From the NCBI GenBank assembly GCA_947588705.1, contig CANPYT010000014.1, positions 1-45,258 of the forward strand: DNA of 45,258 nucleotides. Reading direction: 5' to 3'. The position numbers and the translations under genes are program-made. The notes beneath the pieces are model-generated. The model had not been told where the DNA came from, searched no databases, and saw nothing but the letters and a program-made list of their open reading frames with translations. The stretch comes from an uncultured Acetatifactor sp. (GTDB taxonomy: Bacteria > Bacillota > Clostridia > Lachnospirales > Lachnospiraceae). Shown here one piece after another: positions 25,750-34,405 of this stretch. Numbering within the stretch: position 1 is the first letter of the stretch; every line of letters starts with the position of its first letter.

Positions 25750-26595
25750 TCACTCTTTTACCGCTCCGATATTGACACCCTTGACGAAGTACTTCTGTAA
25801 GAAAGGATACAGAATCATGAACGGGATGATAACAATGATGATCGCCGCGTTCTTTACCGTATTCTCCGTCGCGTTGCTGCCTGAAGTGGGGGGCAGATCG
25901 CTGCCCATGACCATGCCGCGCAGCTTCATCTGGAAGTTGTACCACTTGGAATCTGTAATGTACAGTTTGTAATGCGTATAATCATTCCAGTACGTTACCG
26001 CGAACATCAGGCCGATGGATGCCAGCGCCGCCTTGGACATAGGCAGCACAATGCGGATAAAGGTCTGCATCGGCGAGCACCCGTCCAGCGTAGCCGACTC
26101 AAACAAACTCTGCGGGATACCCTCAAAGAAGTTCCTCATCAGCACCAGATTGTACACGTTCAATGCCGGGAACAGGATAACGACCCAGAGCGTATTTGTC
26201 AGGTGCAGTCCCCGCAGCACCAGGTAGGTCGGGATCATGCCGCCGTTGAAGATCATCGTAAACAACAGCATGTTTGCAAAAAAGTTTCTGCCCGGCATAT
26301 CCCACTGGATCAGCACATACGCGCCCAGTGTGGACAGCGTCAGCGCGATCAGCGTACCGGCGATCGTGGTGATGAAGGAGATGATCAGCGGACGCAACAG
26401 CGTCGGGTTCGAAAACACATTGGCATAACCGTCCAGTCCGAAAGACTCAGGCCACAGCTTCATACCATATGCCGTATGTAAGTCGAAGGAGTCAACAATG
26501 ACCTTCCACATCGGGATCAGGATAATAAACGCCAGTATGATAAATATCAGACCATTGATAATCTGAAAAGCCGAAATTTTCTTTTTTCTTTTCAT
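25750..26595 (-). CDS. Carbohydrate ABC transporter permease (YtcP/LplC type)
   Basis: This is one of two inner-membrane permeases of a CUT1 importer. The 281-residue product starts MKRKKKISAFQIINGLIFI, has six transmembrane segments and the ATPase-docking EAA loop (ESATLDGCSPMQTFIRI). It ends with FVKGVNIGAVKE, typical of LplC/YtcP permeases that act with YtcQ-type lipoproteins. It follows the other permease gene by 12 bp. No cognate ATPase gene is present here; CUT1 systems of this type commonly share an MsmX-like ATPase encoded elsewhere. Confidence 0.93.
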   Translation of the reverse strand: MKRKKKISAFQIINGLIFIILAFIILIPMWKVIVDSFDLHTAYGMKLWPESFGLDGYANVFSNPTLLRPLIISFITTIAGTLIALTLSTLGAYVLIQWDMPGRNFFANMLLFTMIFNGGMIPTYLVLRGLHLTNTLWVVILFPALNVYNLVLMRNFFEGIPQSLFESATLDGCSPMQTFIRIVLPMSKAALASIGLMFAVTYWNDYTHYKLYITDSKWYNFQMKLRGMVMGSDLPPTSGSNATENTVKNAAIIIVIIPFMILYPFLQKYFVKGVNIGAVKE

Positions 26596-26607
26596 GCCAC
26601 TTCCTCC

Positions 26608-27543
26608 TTACACGATTCCGCGTCCTTCGCGTACTTTCTTACTCCAATGGTTGCAGACAAGGACAAGTACGCAGCCCACCAGAGACTTAAACAGGCCGAC
26701 CGCCGTCGTGTAGCCGTAGTTCGGAATAGAGCCGCTGTTAAAACTCTGATAGTAGATGTAGGTCTCAAGCACATTCGCCACATCCAGCACCGCGTTATTC
26801 TGTAATACGAAAGCGGACTCGAACAGGTTCATAACCTTGGCAAGGTTCAGGATGATAACCGTCAGGATCGTATTGCGCAGCTGAGGGAAGGTGATGTACC
26901 GCATCTTAGCCCACCTGCCGGCGCCGTCGATGGCTGCCGCCTCATAAAGATCCGTATTGATGCCAGCCAGCGTCGCCATAAAGATGACGGTCTGCCAGCC
27001 GGTCTCCTTCCAGATATTGATGATATAATAAGCAGGACGCCACCATTTCGAAGTTCCCAGGAAATAGATCGTACTATTAGCATCCAGCACACCTATATTG
27101 ACGAGAAACGTGTTCACAAGACCACTGCTCGAAGGCGACAGGATCAGGGAGAAAATCGACGCCGTCACAACCCAGGACATGAAGTGCGGCAGGTAGATGA
27201 TCGTCTGCACTACTTTCTTAAACAGGAGGTTGGCAATCTCATTCAGCAGGATCGACACGATGACCGCAAACGCCGTCGTGAGCAACAGCTTGATGATGCT
27301 TATCTGAATGGTGTTCCAGAATGCCGACCAGAAATTATGCATCGAGAACATTCGCAGAAAGTTCTGTATCCCCGTAAACGTAGGTTCCTTTATACCGTTA
27401 TAGTCGGTAAACGCATAACGGATACCGAGCATCGGCGCATAAAAGAATATAATGGCAAATACAAATACCGGAAGGAACATCAGATAAAATCCTCTATACT
27501 TGTAAATTTTAGCCATAGTATTATTTTTTTTCTTTTCCTTCAT
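26608..27543 (-). CDS. Carbohydrate ABC transporter permease (YteP/LplB type)
   Basis: This is the second permease of the importer. The 311-residue product has a Lys/Asn-rich start, then YRGFYLMFLPVFVFAIIFFYAP, six transmembrane segments and the EAA loop EAAAIDGAGRWAKMRYI. The ATG at 27543 is chosen because GGAAGGA precedes it; an upstream in-frame start at 27594 has none. LplB/YteP proteins work with extracellular solute-binding lipoproteins in import of pectin or rhamnogalacturonan oligosaccharides, which fits the neighbours. Confidence 0.93.
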   Translation of the reverse strand: MKEKKKNNTMAKIYKYRGFYLMFLPVFVFAIIFFYAPMLGIRYAFTDYNGIKEPTFTGIQNFLRMFSMHNFWSAFWNTIQISIIKLLLTTAFAVIVSILLNEIANLLFKKVVQTIIYLPHFMSWVVTASIFSLILSPSSSGLVNTFLVNIGVLDANSTIYFLGTSKWWRPAYYIINIWKETGWQTVIFMATLAGINTDLYEAAAIDGAGRWAKMRYITFPQLRNTILTVIILNLAKVMNLFESAFVLQNNAVLDVANVLETYIYYQSFNSGSIPNYGYTTAVGLFKSLVGCVLVLVCNHWSKKVREGRGIV

Positions 27544-27634
27544 ATCTGTCCTTCCTCTCCCACATAGTTGAAGAAATACCGTCTGTTCAGGCACTGCCTC
27601 ACAGAAAAGATGAGCGGCCGCCTCTATGGATAGA

Positions 27635-27664
27635 TTAGGCGGAGTAAAACTGCGCTCCGCCTAA
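27635..27664 (-). terminator. Intergenic hairpin between lipoprotein and permease genes
   Basis: TTAGGCGGAG and CTCCGCCTAA form a perfect 10-bp stem with a 10-base loop and no U-run. In many importer operons such a hairpin protects the lipoprotein mRNA or partly ends transcription, giving more binding protein than permease; that role is inferred here. Confidence 0.6.
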
Positions 27665-27690
27665 CTAACCTTAAATCACTGAATCATTTC

Positions 27691-29334
27691 TTATTGTGCG
27701 TTCAGGGAATCAACGATCTCCTGAGACATCTGAGCATAACCCTGGGACTCATACTCCTCATACGCCTCTTCAACCGTCATCTGGCCGAGCGCAACCTTCG
27801 TTACGAGGGACTGCTTCTCTGTCATCAGATCACCGTTGTTCTGGTTCATCGCATCTGTGGAAGGAACAACGAATGCACCTACGGAATTTGCGTTGAACAG
27901 CTCTTGCGCCGCCAGAGCTTCAGGCGCTACCGTCGTCTCACGAGGGTCGTTGGCCAGCGCTGTCAAAGCCAGCATCGGATCAATGTGAGCTTTGGTGTAC
28001 TGGGAACCGGGAGTCTCCAGATTGTCAAGCATATGGAACTCGCCCTCAGCATAGGTCTTGGCATTTTCAGTATCCGCATACAGCGTCTCAGCCGCCGTAG
28101 ACCAGTGCGTACCCTCTACGCCGTAGGTCCACAGGAACTGGGTATCAGCGCCATCCTGCATTGCCTCAATGAAGTACTTGAAGACGCCCTCCGGGTTCTC
28201 GCACTGCGTCGTGATGCACCATGCCGGAGATACGCGGTCGATGTAACCGCCGTTGCCGTCATGCTGTCCCTGTACGCCTGCAGTGACCTCCGCAATAGGG
28301 GGCATAACAGCCATTGTGCCGTCCAGGCCGTTGTTCTCGCAGTTGTTCTTGATGTTGGTTGCCCAAGTACCAGCCCAGTAGGTAAATACGCCAAGGCTGT
28401 CATCATAGAACTTGTTACGGACATCACTTGTCGCATAGCTGTTGGACTCGGGATCAACAACGCCGTCCGCAACACCCTGCGCCAGTCTCCGCATCGCCTC
28501 CTTCATGGAGTCCTCAGCGAATCCGTCGGCCCATGTGCCGTCCTCCTTCTGGTAGAAGCTCGGCCATGCGTCCTGATAAAACTCAGGGAAGTAGTTGATG
28601 TAAGGCGCCTCGGCATTCAGGAAGCCGGATGCAGCCACTACATAGTCAACACCCTCAGCCTCTTTCAGCTTGAGCAGCATGTCATAATACTCATCAAAAT
28701 TGGTGGGCAGGCTCGTGATTCCCGCATCGTCCAGCCACTTCTGCTTGACGTAGGTCACACAGCCGTTGCCGTGCGTTGCCGGCATACCATAAAGGTGTCC
28801 GTCGATAAACATGGACTCCACCACGCCCGCACCGTTGTTTGCCTCCTGGCGCTTCTTAAGTTCGGAATTGTTCCAAGCGTCAGCCATATCCCAGAGAACG
28901 CCCTCGGAACCGTAGCTGGACATCTGCGTAGACGCAAGTATCAGCACGTCCGGCCAGTCTCCGCCTGCGATCTGCTGGCCTACCACGTCATAGTATGCAT
29001 CGTGGTCAGGCTGGATCACGTTGATCTTGATGCCGGTCAGCTCCTCAAGCTTCGCCATGAACTGATCGCGGCCGTTCTCCTCTGTGAACACAGTACCATC
29101 AACCATGATGGTGATCTCTTCCGGCTTCTCCACATCATCAGCAGGCGTCTCTGTGCCCGCATCCGCAGTGGACTCGTCTGCATTGGATTCATCTGTGGAG
29201 CCTGCTCCTGCAGACGACCCCCCCTCAGTGCCCGAATCTGCAGCAGGATCAGACGAATCGCCACCGCCGCCGCAGCCTGCCAATGTGGCAACCATCGTTG
29301 CCGTCAAAAGCAGGGAAACTACTTTTTTGCTCAT
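27691..29334 (-). CDS. Extracellular solute-binding lipoprotein of the oligosaccharide importer
   Basis: This lipoprotein captures the substrate outside the membrane. The 547-residue product has a signal peptide MSKKVVSLLLTATMVATLAGC with lipobox LAGC (Cys21), then a Gly/Ser/Asp/Ala-rich linker (about 22-70), then a periplasmic-binding-type fold. The size and features such as VDGTVFTEENGRDQF, the central WDMADAWNN and the C-terminal VALGQMTVEEAYEEY are those of YtcQ/LipO-type proteins of CUT1 systems. AAGGAGG precedes the ATG. A promoter and a LacI-type operator lie directly upstream. Substrate is inferred as oligogalacturonide from neighbouring enzymes. Confidence 0.92.
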   Translation of the reverse strand: MSKKVVSLLLTATMVATLAGCGGGGDSSDPAADSGTEGGSSAGAGSTDESNADESTADAGTETPADDVEKPEEITIMVDGTVFTEENGRDQFMAKLEELTGIKINVIQPDHDAYYDVVGQQIAGGDWPDVLILASTQMSSYGSEGVLWDMADAWNNSELKKRQEANNGAGVVESMFIDGHLYGMPATHGNGCVTYVKQKWLDDAGITSLPTNFDEYYDMLLKLKEAEGVDYVVAASGFLNAEAPYINYFPEFYQDAWPSFYQKEDGTWADGFAEDSMKEAMRRLAQGVADGVVDPESNSYATSDVRNKFYDDSLGVFTYWAGTWATNIKNNCENNGLDGTMAVMPPIAEVTAGVQGQHDGNGGYIDRVSPAWCITTQCENPEGVFKYFIEAMQDGADTQFLWTYGVEGTHWSTAAETLYADTENAKTYAEGEFHMLDNLETPGSQYTKAHIDPMLALTALANDPRETTVAPEALAAQELFNANSVGAFVVPSTDAMNQNNGDLMTEKQSLVTKVALGQMTVEEAYEEYESQGYAQMSQEIVDSLNAQ

Positions 29335-29392
29335 AATAAACCTCCTTTGATTGTTGCGCTTTACACCTTCTGTCTCCTACACGAAAGAACAA

Positions 29393-29412
29393 ATGTAAGC
29401 GCTTTCTTACAT
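29393..29412 (-). promoter_or_regulatory. LacI-family operator at the importer promoter
   Basis: ATGTAAGCGCTTTCTTACAT overlaps the predicted transcription start. ATGTAAGCGCTTTC aligns with the site at 42181 (ATGTAAGAGCTTACAT), and the reverse GAAAGCGCTTACA also resembles a CcpA cre site with one mismatch. Confidence 0.65.
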
Positions 29413-29416
29413 TACA

Positions 29417-29446
29417 ATCATATCACATTATCTCTTGACTTGTAAA
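29417..29446 (-). promoter_or_regulatory. Promoter of the importer operon
   Basis: TTTACA (29446-29441) and TATGAT (29422-29417) are 18 bases apart on the minus strand; the operator follows at once. Confidence 0.6.
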
Positions 29447-29486
29447 GTATATTCTATGAAAATATGCTAAAATATGTAGCAAAAAT

Positions 29487-29648
29487 GTAACTATTCAGGC
29501 GGTTGACGTGTTCAGAGGAAAATCGTGCGAGCACGAATTTTACTCTGAATACGGCAACCGAGGGAGCGCTTTTTTGAGCAAAGGAAGTCACACAGCGCCG
29601 GAAAGCGCGTAAGCGCGGCTTTGCGAATGGCGCGGGCTGAGCTGTTAC
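29487..29648 (+). repeat. Structured dispersed repeat, full copy B (162 bp)
   Basis: The ends are GTAACTATTCAGGC and GGGCTGAGCTGTTAC. The right arm (GCACGAATTTT, CGAGGGAGCGC, AGCGCCGGAAAGCGCGTAAGCGCG, CTTTGCGAATGGCGCGGGCTGA) matches copy A closely. The left hairpin has a different stem, GGTTG..GTGTTCAGAG with CTCTGAATAC..CAACC, around the same inner ATCGTGC/GCACGAAT core. A further right end, GCCGAACTATTAC, follows at 29657-29669. It lies between the divergent promoters of the importer and the pectin methylesterase. Confidence 0.85.
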
Positions 29649-29677
29649 CTGGCGTAGCCGAACTATTACAAATATCT

Positions 29678-29705
29678 TTGAATTTTTTTTGGAAAAAGGT
29701 ATAAT
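29678..29705 (+). promoter_or_regulatory. Promoter for pectin methylesterase
   Basis: TTGAAT (29678-29683) and TATAAT (29700-29705) are 16 bases apart, followed by AAAGGAGGATCAAA before the GTG start. No LacI-type operator was seen here. Confidence 0.65.
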
Positions 29706-29729
29706 GAACATAAAAAAAGGAGGATCAAA

Positions 29730-30806
29730 GTGAAAAAGACAGCGCAGGAAATAACAGAACATGTGTATGTAAACCTCCCGGGCCAGGCTCCCTGCTATTC
29801 CTCCGTGGGGGAGGCCCTGGCGCACATCTCCGGGGAATACCCGGAGGAGGAAAAGAGCTGCCCCGCCCCTCCCCTTAAAATTCCACCCGTTATCGTCCAT
29901 ATCGGGCCTGGCGTTTACCGGGAAAGGCTGACTATCCGCCGGCCCGGCGTCACCCTTCAGGGGGAGGGCAGGGACCGCGGCGATGTAGTCCTTGTATACG
30001 GGTGCGGCGCCTTTGAGCTCTTGCCCGGCAGGGAAAAGCGCGGCACCTTCCGCACCGCCACCGTACATGTGGATGCCCAGGACTTTACCGCGAGGCATCT
30101 GACCTTCCAGAATGACGCGGGCTACGGCCATACCGTGGGCCAGGCGCTGGCTCTGTATGTAGATGGCGACAGGTGTTATTTTGAGGATTGCGCCATGATC
30201 GGGAGCCAGGACACCCTCTTCACCGCACCGCTGCCGCCCAAGGAGGCACAGCCCGGCGGTTTCCGCGGGCCCGGCCAAAACCGGCCCCGGGTCATGGGCC
30301 GCCACTGCTACCGGGGCTGCTACCTCCAGGGAGATGTGGATTTTATTTTCGGCAGTGCCGTATGCTGGTTTGAAGATTGCGAACTCTACTCCAAGCTGCC
30401 CGGAGACAGAAAACCTCCGGAGAGCCCGGAGGATGATGTGGTTTATGGCTATGTGACCGCCGCCTCCACGCCGGAGGGTGCGCCCTTTGGCTATGTGCTG
30501 AAAGACTGCAGGCTCACGGGCGACTGCCCGCCCGGCACGGTTTACCTGGGAAGGCCCTGGCGCGAGTTTGCAAAGACGGTATTCCTGCACTGCCAGATGG
30601 GCGCCCACATCCGGCCGGAAGGGTGGCAGGACTGGGGGAAGCCCCACGGACATTTTTATTACGGGGAATACGCTTCCTACGGGCCCGGCGCCGCTTCCGG
30701 CGCACGGGCCGGATTCTCCCATCAGCTGACGGAAGAGGAAGCATCGGAATATACCATGGAAAAAGTCCTCATGGGCTGGCAGCCAGAGCGGCGCCCATTT
30801 TCATAA
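29730..30806 (+). CDS. Pectin methylesterase (CE8), predicted cytoplasmic
   Basis: CE8 enzymes remove methyl groups from homogalacturonan. The 358-residue product has the beta-helix family motifs QDTL (160-163, Asp161), DFIFG (204-208, Asp204), and LGRPWR (273-278). An extra loop rich in Pro and Gly (about 166-192) separates QDTL from the DFIFG strand. It starts with GTG after GGAGG; the N-terminus MKKTAQEITEHVYVNLPG is not a signal peptide, so the enzyme should act on imported oligosaccharides. It is divergent from the importer operon. Its last 38 bp overlap the end of the ABC permease gene on the other strand. Confidence 0.92.
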   Translation: MKKTAQEITEHVYVNLPGQAPCYSSVGEALAHISGEYPEEEKSCPAPPLKIPPVIVHIGPGVYRERLTIRRPGVTLQGEGRDRGDVVLVYGCGAFELLPGREKRGTFRTATVHVDAQDFTARHLTFQNDAGYGHTVGQALALYVDGDRCYFEDCAMIGSQDTLFTAPLPPKEAQPGGFRGPGQNRPRVMGRHCYRGCYLQGDVDFIFGSAVCWFEDCELYSKLPGDRKPPESPEDDVVYGYVTAASTPEGAPFGYVLKDCRLTGDCPPGTVYLGRPWREFAKTVFLHCQMGAHIRPEGWQDWGKPHGHFYYGEYASYGPGAASGARAGFSHQLTEEEASEYTMEKVLMGWQPERRPFS

Positions 30807-33087
30807 TGTACTTTTCCGGCAGTTCTCCCTTGCGGATATAACAGGTCCGGCTCTCGCCGTCCGTCAGCACGATCTCTACCTCCATATATTTCTTCTGGAG
30901 GAAATTGTAATAGTTATTATAGGGCCTGACATAACTCAGATACAGCATCAGTTCCCTGATCTCATCCCGGCTCGTGACATCCAGATACAACGCCCCCTCC
31001 GAGAGGCCCGTGGGAGTGGGAACGTTTTTTTGCGGCGCGGTGTCTACGGCCGGGCCCGGGGCGGTTTCTTCCGTCGATTCCTCCGCCTTTCCCTGAACGC
31101 CGTAACTTTCCCTGGCATAGTCGATCACGTTCTGGCTGCTGCTCAGATCCACGTCTTCCATATCGACCTGATAGCCAAACAGCCGAAGATGGATGTTGCT
31201 CACTTTTTCCGCAGGCAGCTCCGCCGTCCAGCCGTCAAGCCCCAGTCTGTCCAGCGCCTCTATGGTGTGCTCCATGGATTCGTACACATCCAGATATATC
31301 CTGCGGTACAGGCTCCCCGTATCCTGTGTTGCAGACCCTGCTTCCGCCGGAAATTCCATCTCTTCCTCCGAAGACCGGTAAAATTCAAAAGTCGCCAAAG
31401 ACCTTCCTTTTCCCAGGATCACCGCCGCAGGGTCTTCCGCAAGATCCTGATCATACGCCTCGGCAATGGCCTGCATCACGTCCCCGGAAACCGGTTCCGC
31501 GTAATAGGCTTCCCCCTGGGTCCAGGACGCCATGTCAAAACTTGCCGCCAGCTCCGGCGTAAAGCGGTACGCCAGATCCAAATAACCCTCATCCGACAGC
31601 AGAGGCCAGAGGACATCCAAATCCATGTTGGCGATGGGATACTGCCGGTAGTAGGATCTGCCGTTTTTCAGAAAGACTTTTACGGTAATTTCGGCAGTAT
31701 TCATTTCATCATATTCCATCGGATCCCCTCCCGCCGCAAACTCCACCCGGCCCGGCCCGTCCTCGTTTCCTTTCTCTTTCGAAGTCAGCCTTTCCAGCAG
31801 GGCATAGGCCGCATCCACATCCCGGAGCTTTGCTCGATTCAGCATATCTTCCCTGGCGCTGTACTGAAACTGATAATCCCTGTTCATAAGAGCGCCATGG
31901 TAGAAGGCCAGCCCCTCGATTTCCTCCTTGTCCGGCAGATAGGAATCATAGCCAAAGGCATCCGTCTGGAAACAAAGGCAGACCGCAAGGGAGACTGCTG
32001 CCGTTGCCGCCATCTGGAGCCGGTGGGAAAAGAACGCCTTAAAATCCATCTGGAAGATCATGTCCATAATGCCAAACGCCACGATCTCCGCCAGCAGGGC
32101 CCCAAACACTCCCCAGGCCGCCCTTCCCGTAGTATCACGGAACAGCGCATACCCCAACATTCCCGCGCCCATCCCCACAAGGAACCGCAGGATCGCGCCG
32201 AACACCTTGTTCCTCATTCCCTGCTCGGCCAGCTCGGAAGAACGCCTGCTGTACAGGATCCAGGCAAGCCCTCCCAACAATACCGCCACGCCAAAATCGC
32301 CCAGCAGGAAAGCCCTTATCTCGCCCAGGCCCAAACCCGCATCCATCGTCTCCGCCCGCAGATAAAGCAGATACACCGCGTTTACAAACGGCGACCCGTA
32401 CACGATCCCCATATTCCTCGGGGGAGCGGCGTAAAACGTATCCATAAAATATTGATAGAACACTTGAAACAACTGCCAGATACCGAATACACCGCACCCT
32501 GCGATCCCTGCGGTTGTCAGCGCGTTCAGTATATTTCCACTGACCATCACCGCCACCAGGGTCATATGGTACACCAGAAGGAACGCCGCCACCAGAACCA
32601 GCAGATTGCCGAACGCCTCGCCCAGCATCCCATGGATCAAGACCTGCCCGGGCGTCCCATGCAGGTAAACCACCGCCATCCCAAGCGTGACCCCCAGCCA
32701 GAAGAGAAGCGGCACCAGATAGATCAAAAAACCGTTCAGATAGCAGACCGCGAAAAGGGTGCGGCGCTTTATGGGAAGGCTGTGGTAGGTATCGACCATA
32801 TTTTTGTGGAACACAAAACGAAAACCACCCAGGCCCGCGACCAGCGCCATCCCCACTGTCAGGGCGCCTCCCGCCACCAGCAGGTAGCCGGTAAAGACCC
32901 TCACCGAATCCAGGTAATACGCCGCACTTACCGTTGTATCGACATAACTGGCGGCCCTGCCGCTCACTGTCATCAGCCACAGCACCGGCAGGATCAAAAA
33001 GCTCCCCAGAGAAGAGACTGCGATCATCCAGATCCGGTGCCGCAGATCCTCCCTCATCGCCCTAAAGAATAAGTGCTTTGATATCAT
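30769..33087 (-). CDS. ABC-2-type permease with large C-terminal soluble domain
   Basis: The 772-residue protein has an N-terminal membrane part (about 1-400) with eleven or so hydrophobic segments and a C-terminal soluble part (about 400-772) holding VTSRDEIRELMLYLSYVRP and KYMEVEIVLTDGES near its end. This layout is that of permeases that pair with YtrB-like ATPases, and the soluble part recalls DUF6449 from memory. The start overlaps the ATPase gene by 26 bp, implying coupling. B. subtilis relatives respond to cell-wall antibiotics, but the substrate here is unknown. The end overlaps the convergent pectin methylesterase gene. Confidence 0.85.
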   Translation of the reverse strand: MISKHLFFRAMREDLRHRIWMIAVSSLGSFLILPVLWLMTVSGRAASYVDTTVSAAYYLDSVRVFTGYLLVAGGALTVGMALVAGLGGFRFVFHKNMVDTYHSLPIKRRTLFAVCYLNGFLIYLVPLLFWLGVTLGMAVVYLHGTPGQVLIHGMLGEAFGNLLVLVAAFLLVYHMTLVAVMVSGNILNALTTAGIAGCGVFGIWQLFQVFYQYFMDTFYAAPPRNMGIVYGSPFVNAVYLLYLRAETMDAGLGLGEIRAFLLGDFGVAVLLGGLAWILYSRRSSELAEQGMRNKVFGAILRFLVGMGAGMLGYALFRDTTGRAAWGVFGALLAEIVAFGIMDMIFQMDFKAFFSHRLQMAATAAVSLAVCLCFQTDAFGYDSYLPDKEEIEGLAFYHGALMNRDYQFQYSAREDMLNRAKLRDVDAAYALLERLTSKEKGNEDGPGRVEFAAGGDPMEYDEMNTAEITVKVFLKNGRSYYRQYPIANMDLDVLWPLLSDEGYLDLAYRFTPELAASFDMASWTQGEAYYAEPVSGDVMQAIAEAYDQDLAEDPAAVILGKGRSLATFEFYRSSEEEMEFPAEAGSATQDTGSLYRRIYLDVYESMEHTIEALDRLGLDGWTAELPAEKVSNIHLRLFGYQVDMEDVDLSSSQNVIDYARESYGVQGKAEESTEETAPGPAVDTAPQKNVPTPTGLSEGALYLDVTSRDEIRELMLYLSYVRPYNNYYNFLQKKYMEVEIVLTDGESRTCYIRKGELPEKYIMKMGAALAASP

Positions 33088-33964
33088 AGCCTTTCACCTC
33101 CGTCTCGCTGATAAAAATCTCTTCCAGGGAAAGGGGCAGCAGTTCATAAAACACCGGATCCAGCCGCTCCATAACATTTTCAACATCTTCCCTTTTCCCC
33201 CGGGCTGTGACGGTGTAAAGCGCCCCCCGGTTTTCCACGGTCACAACATCCAACTCCTCTTTCAGGCGCTGCAGCATCTGCTCCTCCCGGATCACACACT
33301 GCACCTTGTGGATGTTCAGCTTCATCTCGTCCAGGTCCTGTTCAAAGAGGATACCTCCCCGGTGAAGCAGCCCTACATACTCACAGATATCCTCCAGCTC
33401 CCGCAGATTGTGGGAGGCGATCACCGGCGTCATTCCCCGCTCTTCTATCTCCCTGACAAAAAGCGCCTTCACCGCCTGCCGCATGACAGGATCCAGCCCG
33501 TCAAAGGTTTCATCACAGAGCAGGTATTTTGTGTTGGCACAGATGCCGCAGATCACAGACAACTGCTTTTTCATCCCCTTGGAAAAAGTATTGATCTTAC
33601 GCCCTGCGTCCAGGCCGAACTTTTCCATAAGGGCTATCCATTTCTCCCGGTCAAACGCGGGATAATACGCCTGATAGAGCTTCAGCATATCCCGCGGAGT
33701 ACCGCTCTTGAAAAAATACTGCTCGTCAGAGATATAAAAGATCTTCCCCTTCACCGACGGAGCGTCGTAAGCCGGTTCCCCGTCCACCAGGATCCTCCCC
33801 TCGTCGGGCCGGAAAATCCCCATGGCAAGCCTCATCAGCGTTGATTTCCCCGCGCCGTTGGTCCCGATCAGCCCAAACACATGGCCATCCTCAATGACAG
33901 CGCTGATGTGGTCTATCGCTTTCACCTTCTCAAAGCTTTTGCTCACATTCTGAAATTCGATCAT
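33062..33964 (-). CDS. ABC transporter ATP-binding protein, YtrB-like
   Basis: The 300-residue ATPase has Walker A GTNGAGKST, signature FSKGMKKQLS (a variant of LSGGQ usual in this subfamily), Walker B with Glu in LLCDETFDGLD, and switch His in ASHNLRELE. A C-terminal extension of about 90 residues (after LLHRGGILFEQDLDE) has a ferredoxin-like pattern seen in YtrB/BcrA-type ATPases. Its ATG overlaps the GntR stop codon by four bases (ATGA). It should power the permease at 30769-33087. Confidence 0.93.
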   Translation of the reverse strand: MIEFQNVSKSFEKVKAIDHISAVIEDGHVFGLIGTNGAGKSTLMRLAMGIFRPDEGRILVDGEPAYDAPSVKGKIFYISDEQYFFKSGTPRDMLKLYQAYYPAFDREKWIALMEKFGLDAGRKINTFSKGMKKQLSVICGICANTKYLLCDETFDGLDPVMRQAVKALFVREIEERGMTPVIASHNLRELEDICEYVGLLHRGGILFEQDLDEMKLNIHKVQCVIREEQMLQRLKEELDVVTVENRGALYTVTARGKREDVENVMERLDPVFYELLPLSLEEIFISETEVKGYDIKALIL

Positions 33965-34365
33965 GACTCCCTCCGTTCCTGCGGCCTCTGTGCACCCATC
34001 TCTTTCTCCTCATAGATCTCGTGCAGCAGACGGGCAAGCTCCTCTTCCCCTATCCCAAGTTCCCTGGCCTGCCCGGTGATCTTCCGCCACTGCTCCAGGA
34101 CCTTCTCCTGCCTGTTCCGCTTCCATTCACTCTCCGCGGTGACAAAACTGCCCCGCCCGGAGACCGTGTAGAGATACCCCTCCTGCTCCAGCTGGGCATA
34201 TGCCCGCTGTATGGTATTAGGGTTCACGGAAAGTTCCATAGCCAGGCTACGGACACTTGGCATCTTAGTCAGCGGCTCCAGGCCGCCGCTGGCGATCAGC
34301 CGTTCCAGCTTCTCCACCACCTGCTCATAGATAGGACGTTTGTCCCGATAATCCAAAAAAATCAT
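33961..34365 (-). CDS. GntR-family regulator, YtrA subfamily
   Basis: The 134-residue repressor has a winged helix-turn-helix (YEQVVEKLERLIASGGLEP ... PSVRSLAMELSVNPNTI) and only a short C-terminal helical part (LEIGEEELARLLHE-like), the YtrA layout. YtrA-type proteins repress their own ABC operon. The ATG at 34365 is chosen over a GTG at 34380 on spacing to GGGGA. An operator of the expected form (34579-34605) overlaps the promoter. Between promoter and start lies a minisatellite leader (34406-34566). Confidence 0.92.
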   Translation of the reverse strand: MIFLDYRDKRPIYEQVVEKLERLIASGGLEPLTKMPSVRSLAMELSVNPNTIQRAYAQLEQEGYLYTVSGRGSFVTAESEWKRNRQEKVLEQWRKITGQARELGIGEEELARLLHEIYEEKEMGAQRPQERRES

Positions 34366-34405
34366 TGTTCCAATCCCCACGCGCCTTGCATCGTTTTCTC
34401 TGCTC

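Noticed and set aside
27694..29445. 583-codon open frame opposite the solute-binding lipoprotein gene
   Set aside because: The lipoprotein frame has a lipobox, ribosome site and family motifs; the opposite frame has none.
29454..30722. 422-codon minus-strand frame opposite the pectin methylesterase
   Set aside because: The plus-strand frame holds all CE8 catalytic motifs and has a promoter and ribosome site; the opposite frame also covers repeat copy B.
31030..33072. 680-codon open frame opposite the ABC permease gene
   Set aside because: It is Arg/His/Gln-rich without recognisable domains and is a shadow of a membrane protein gene.
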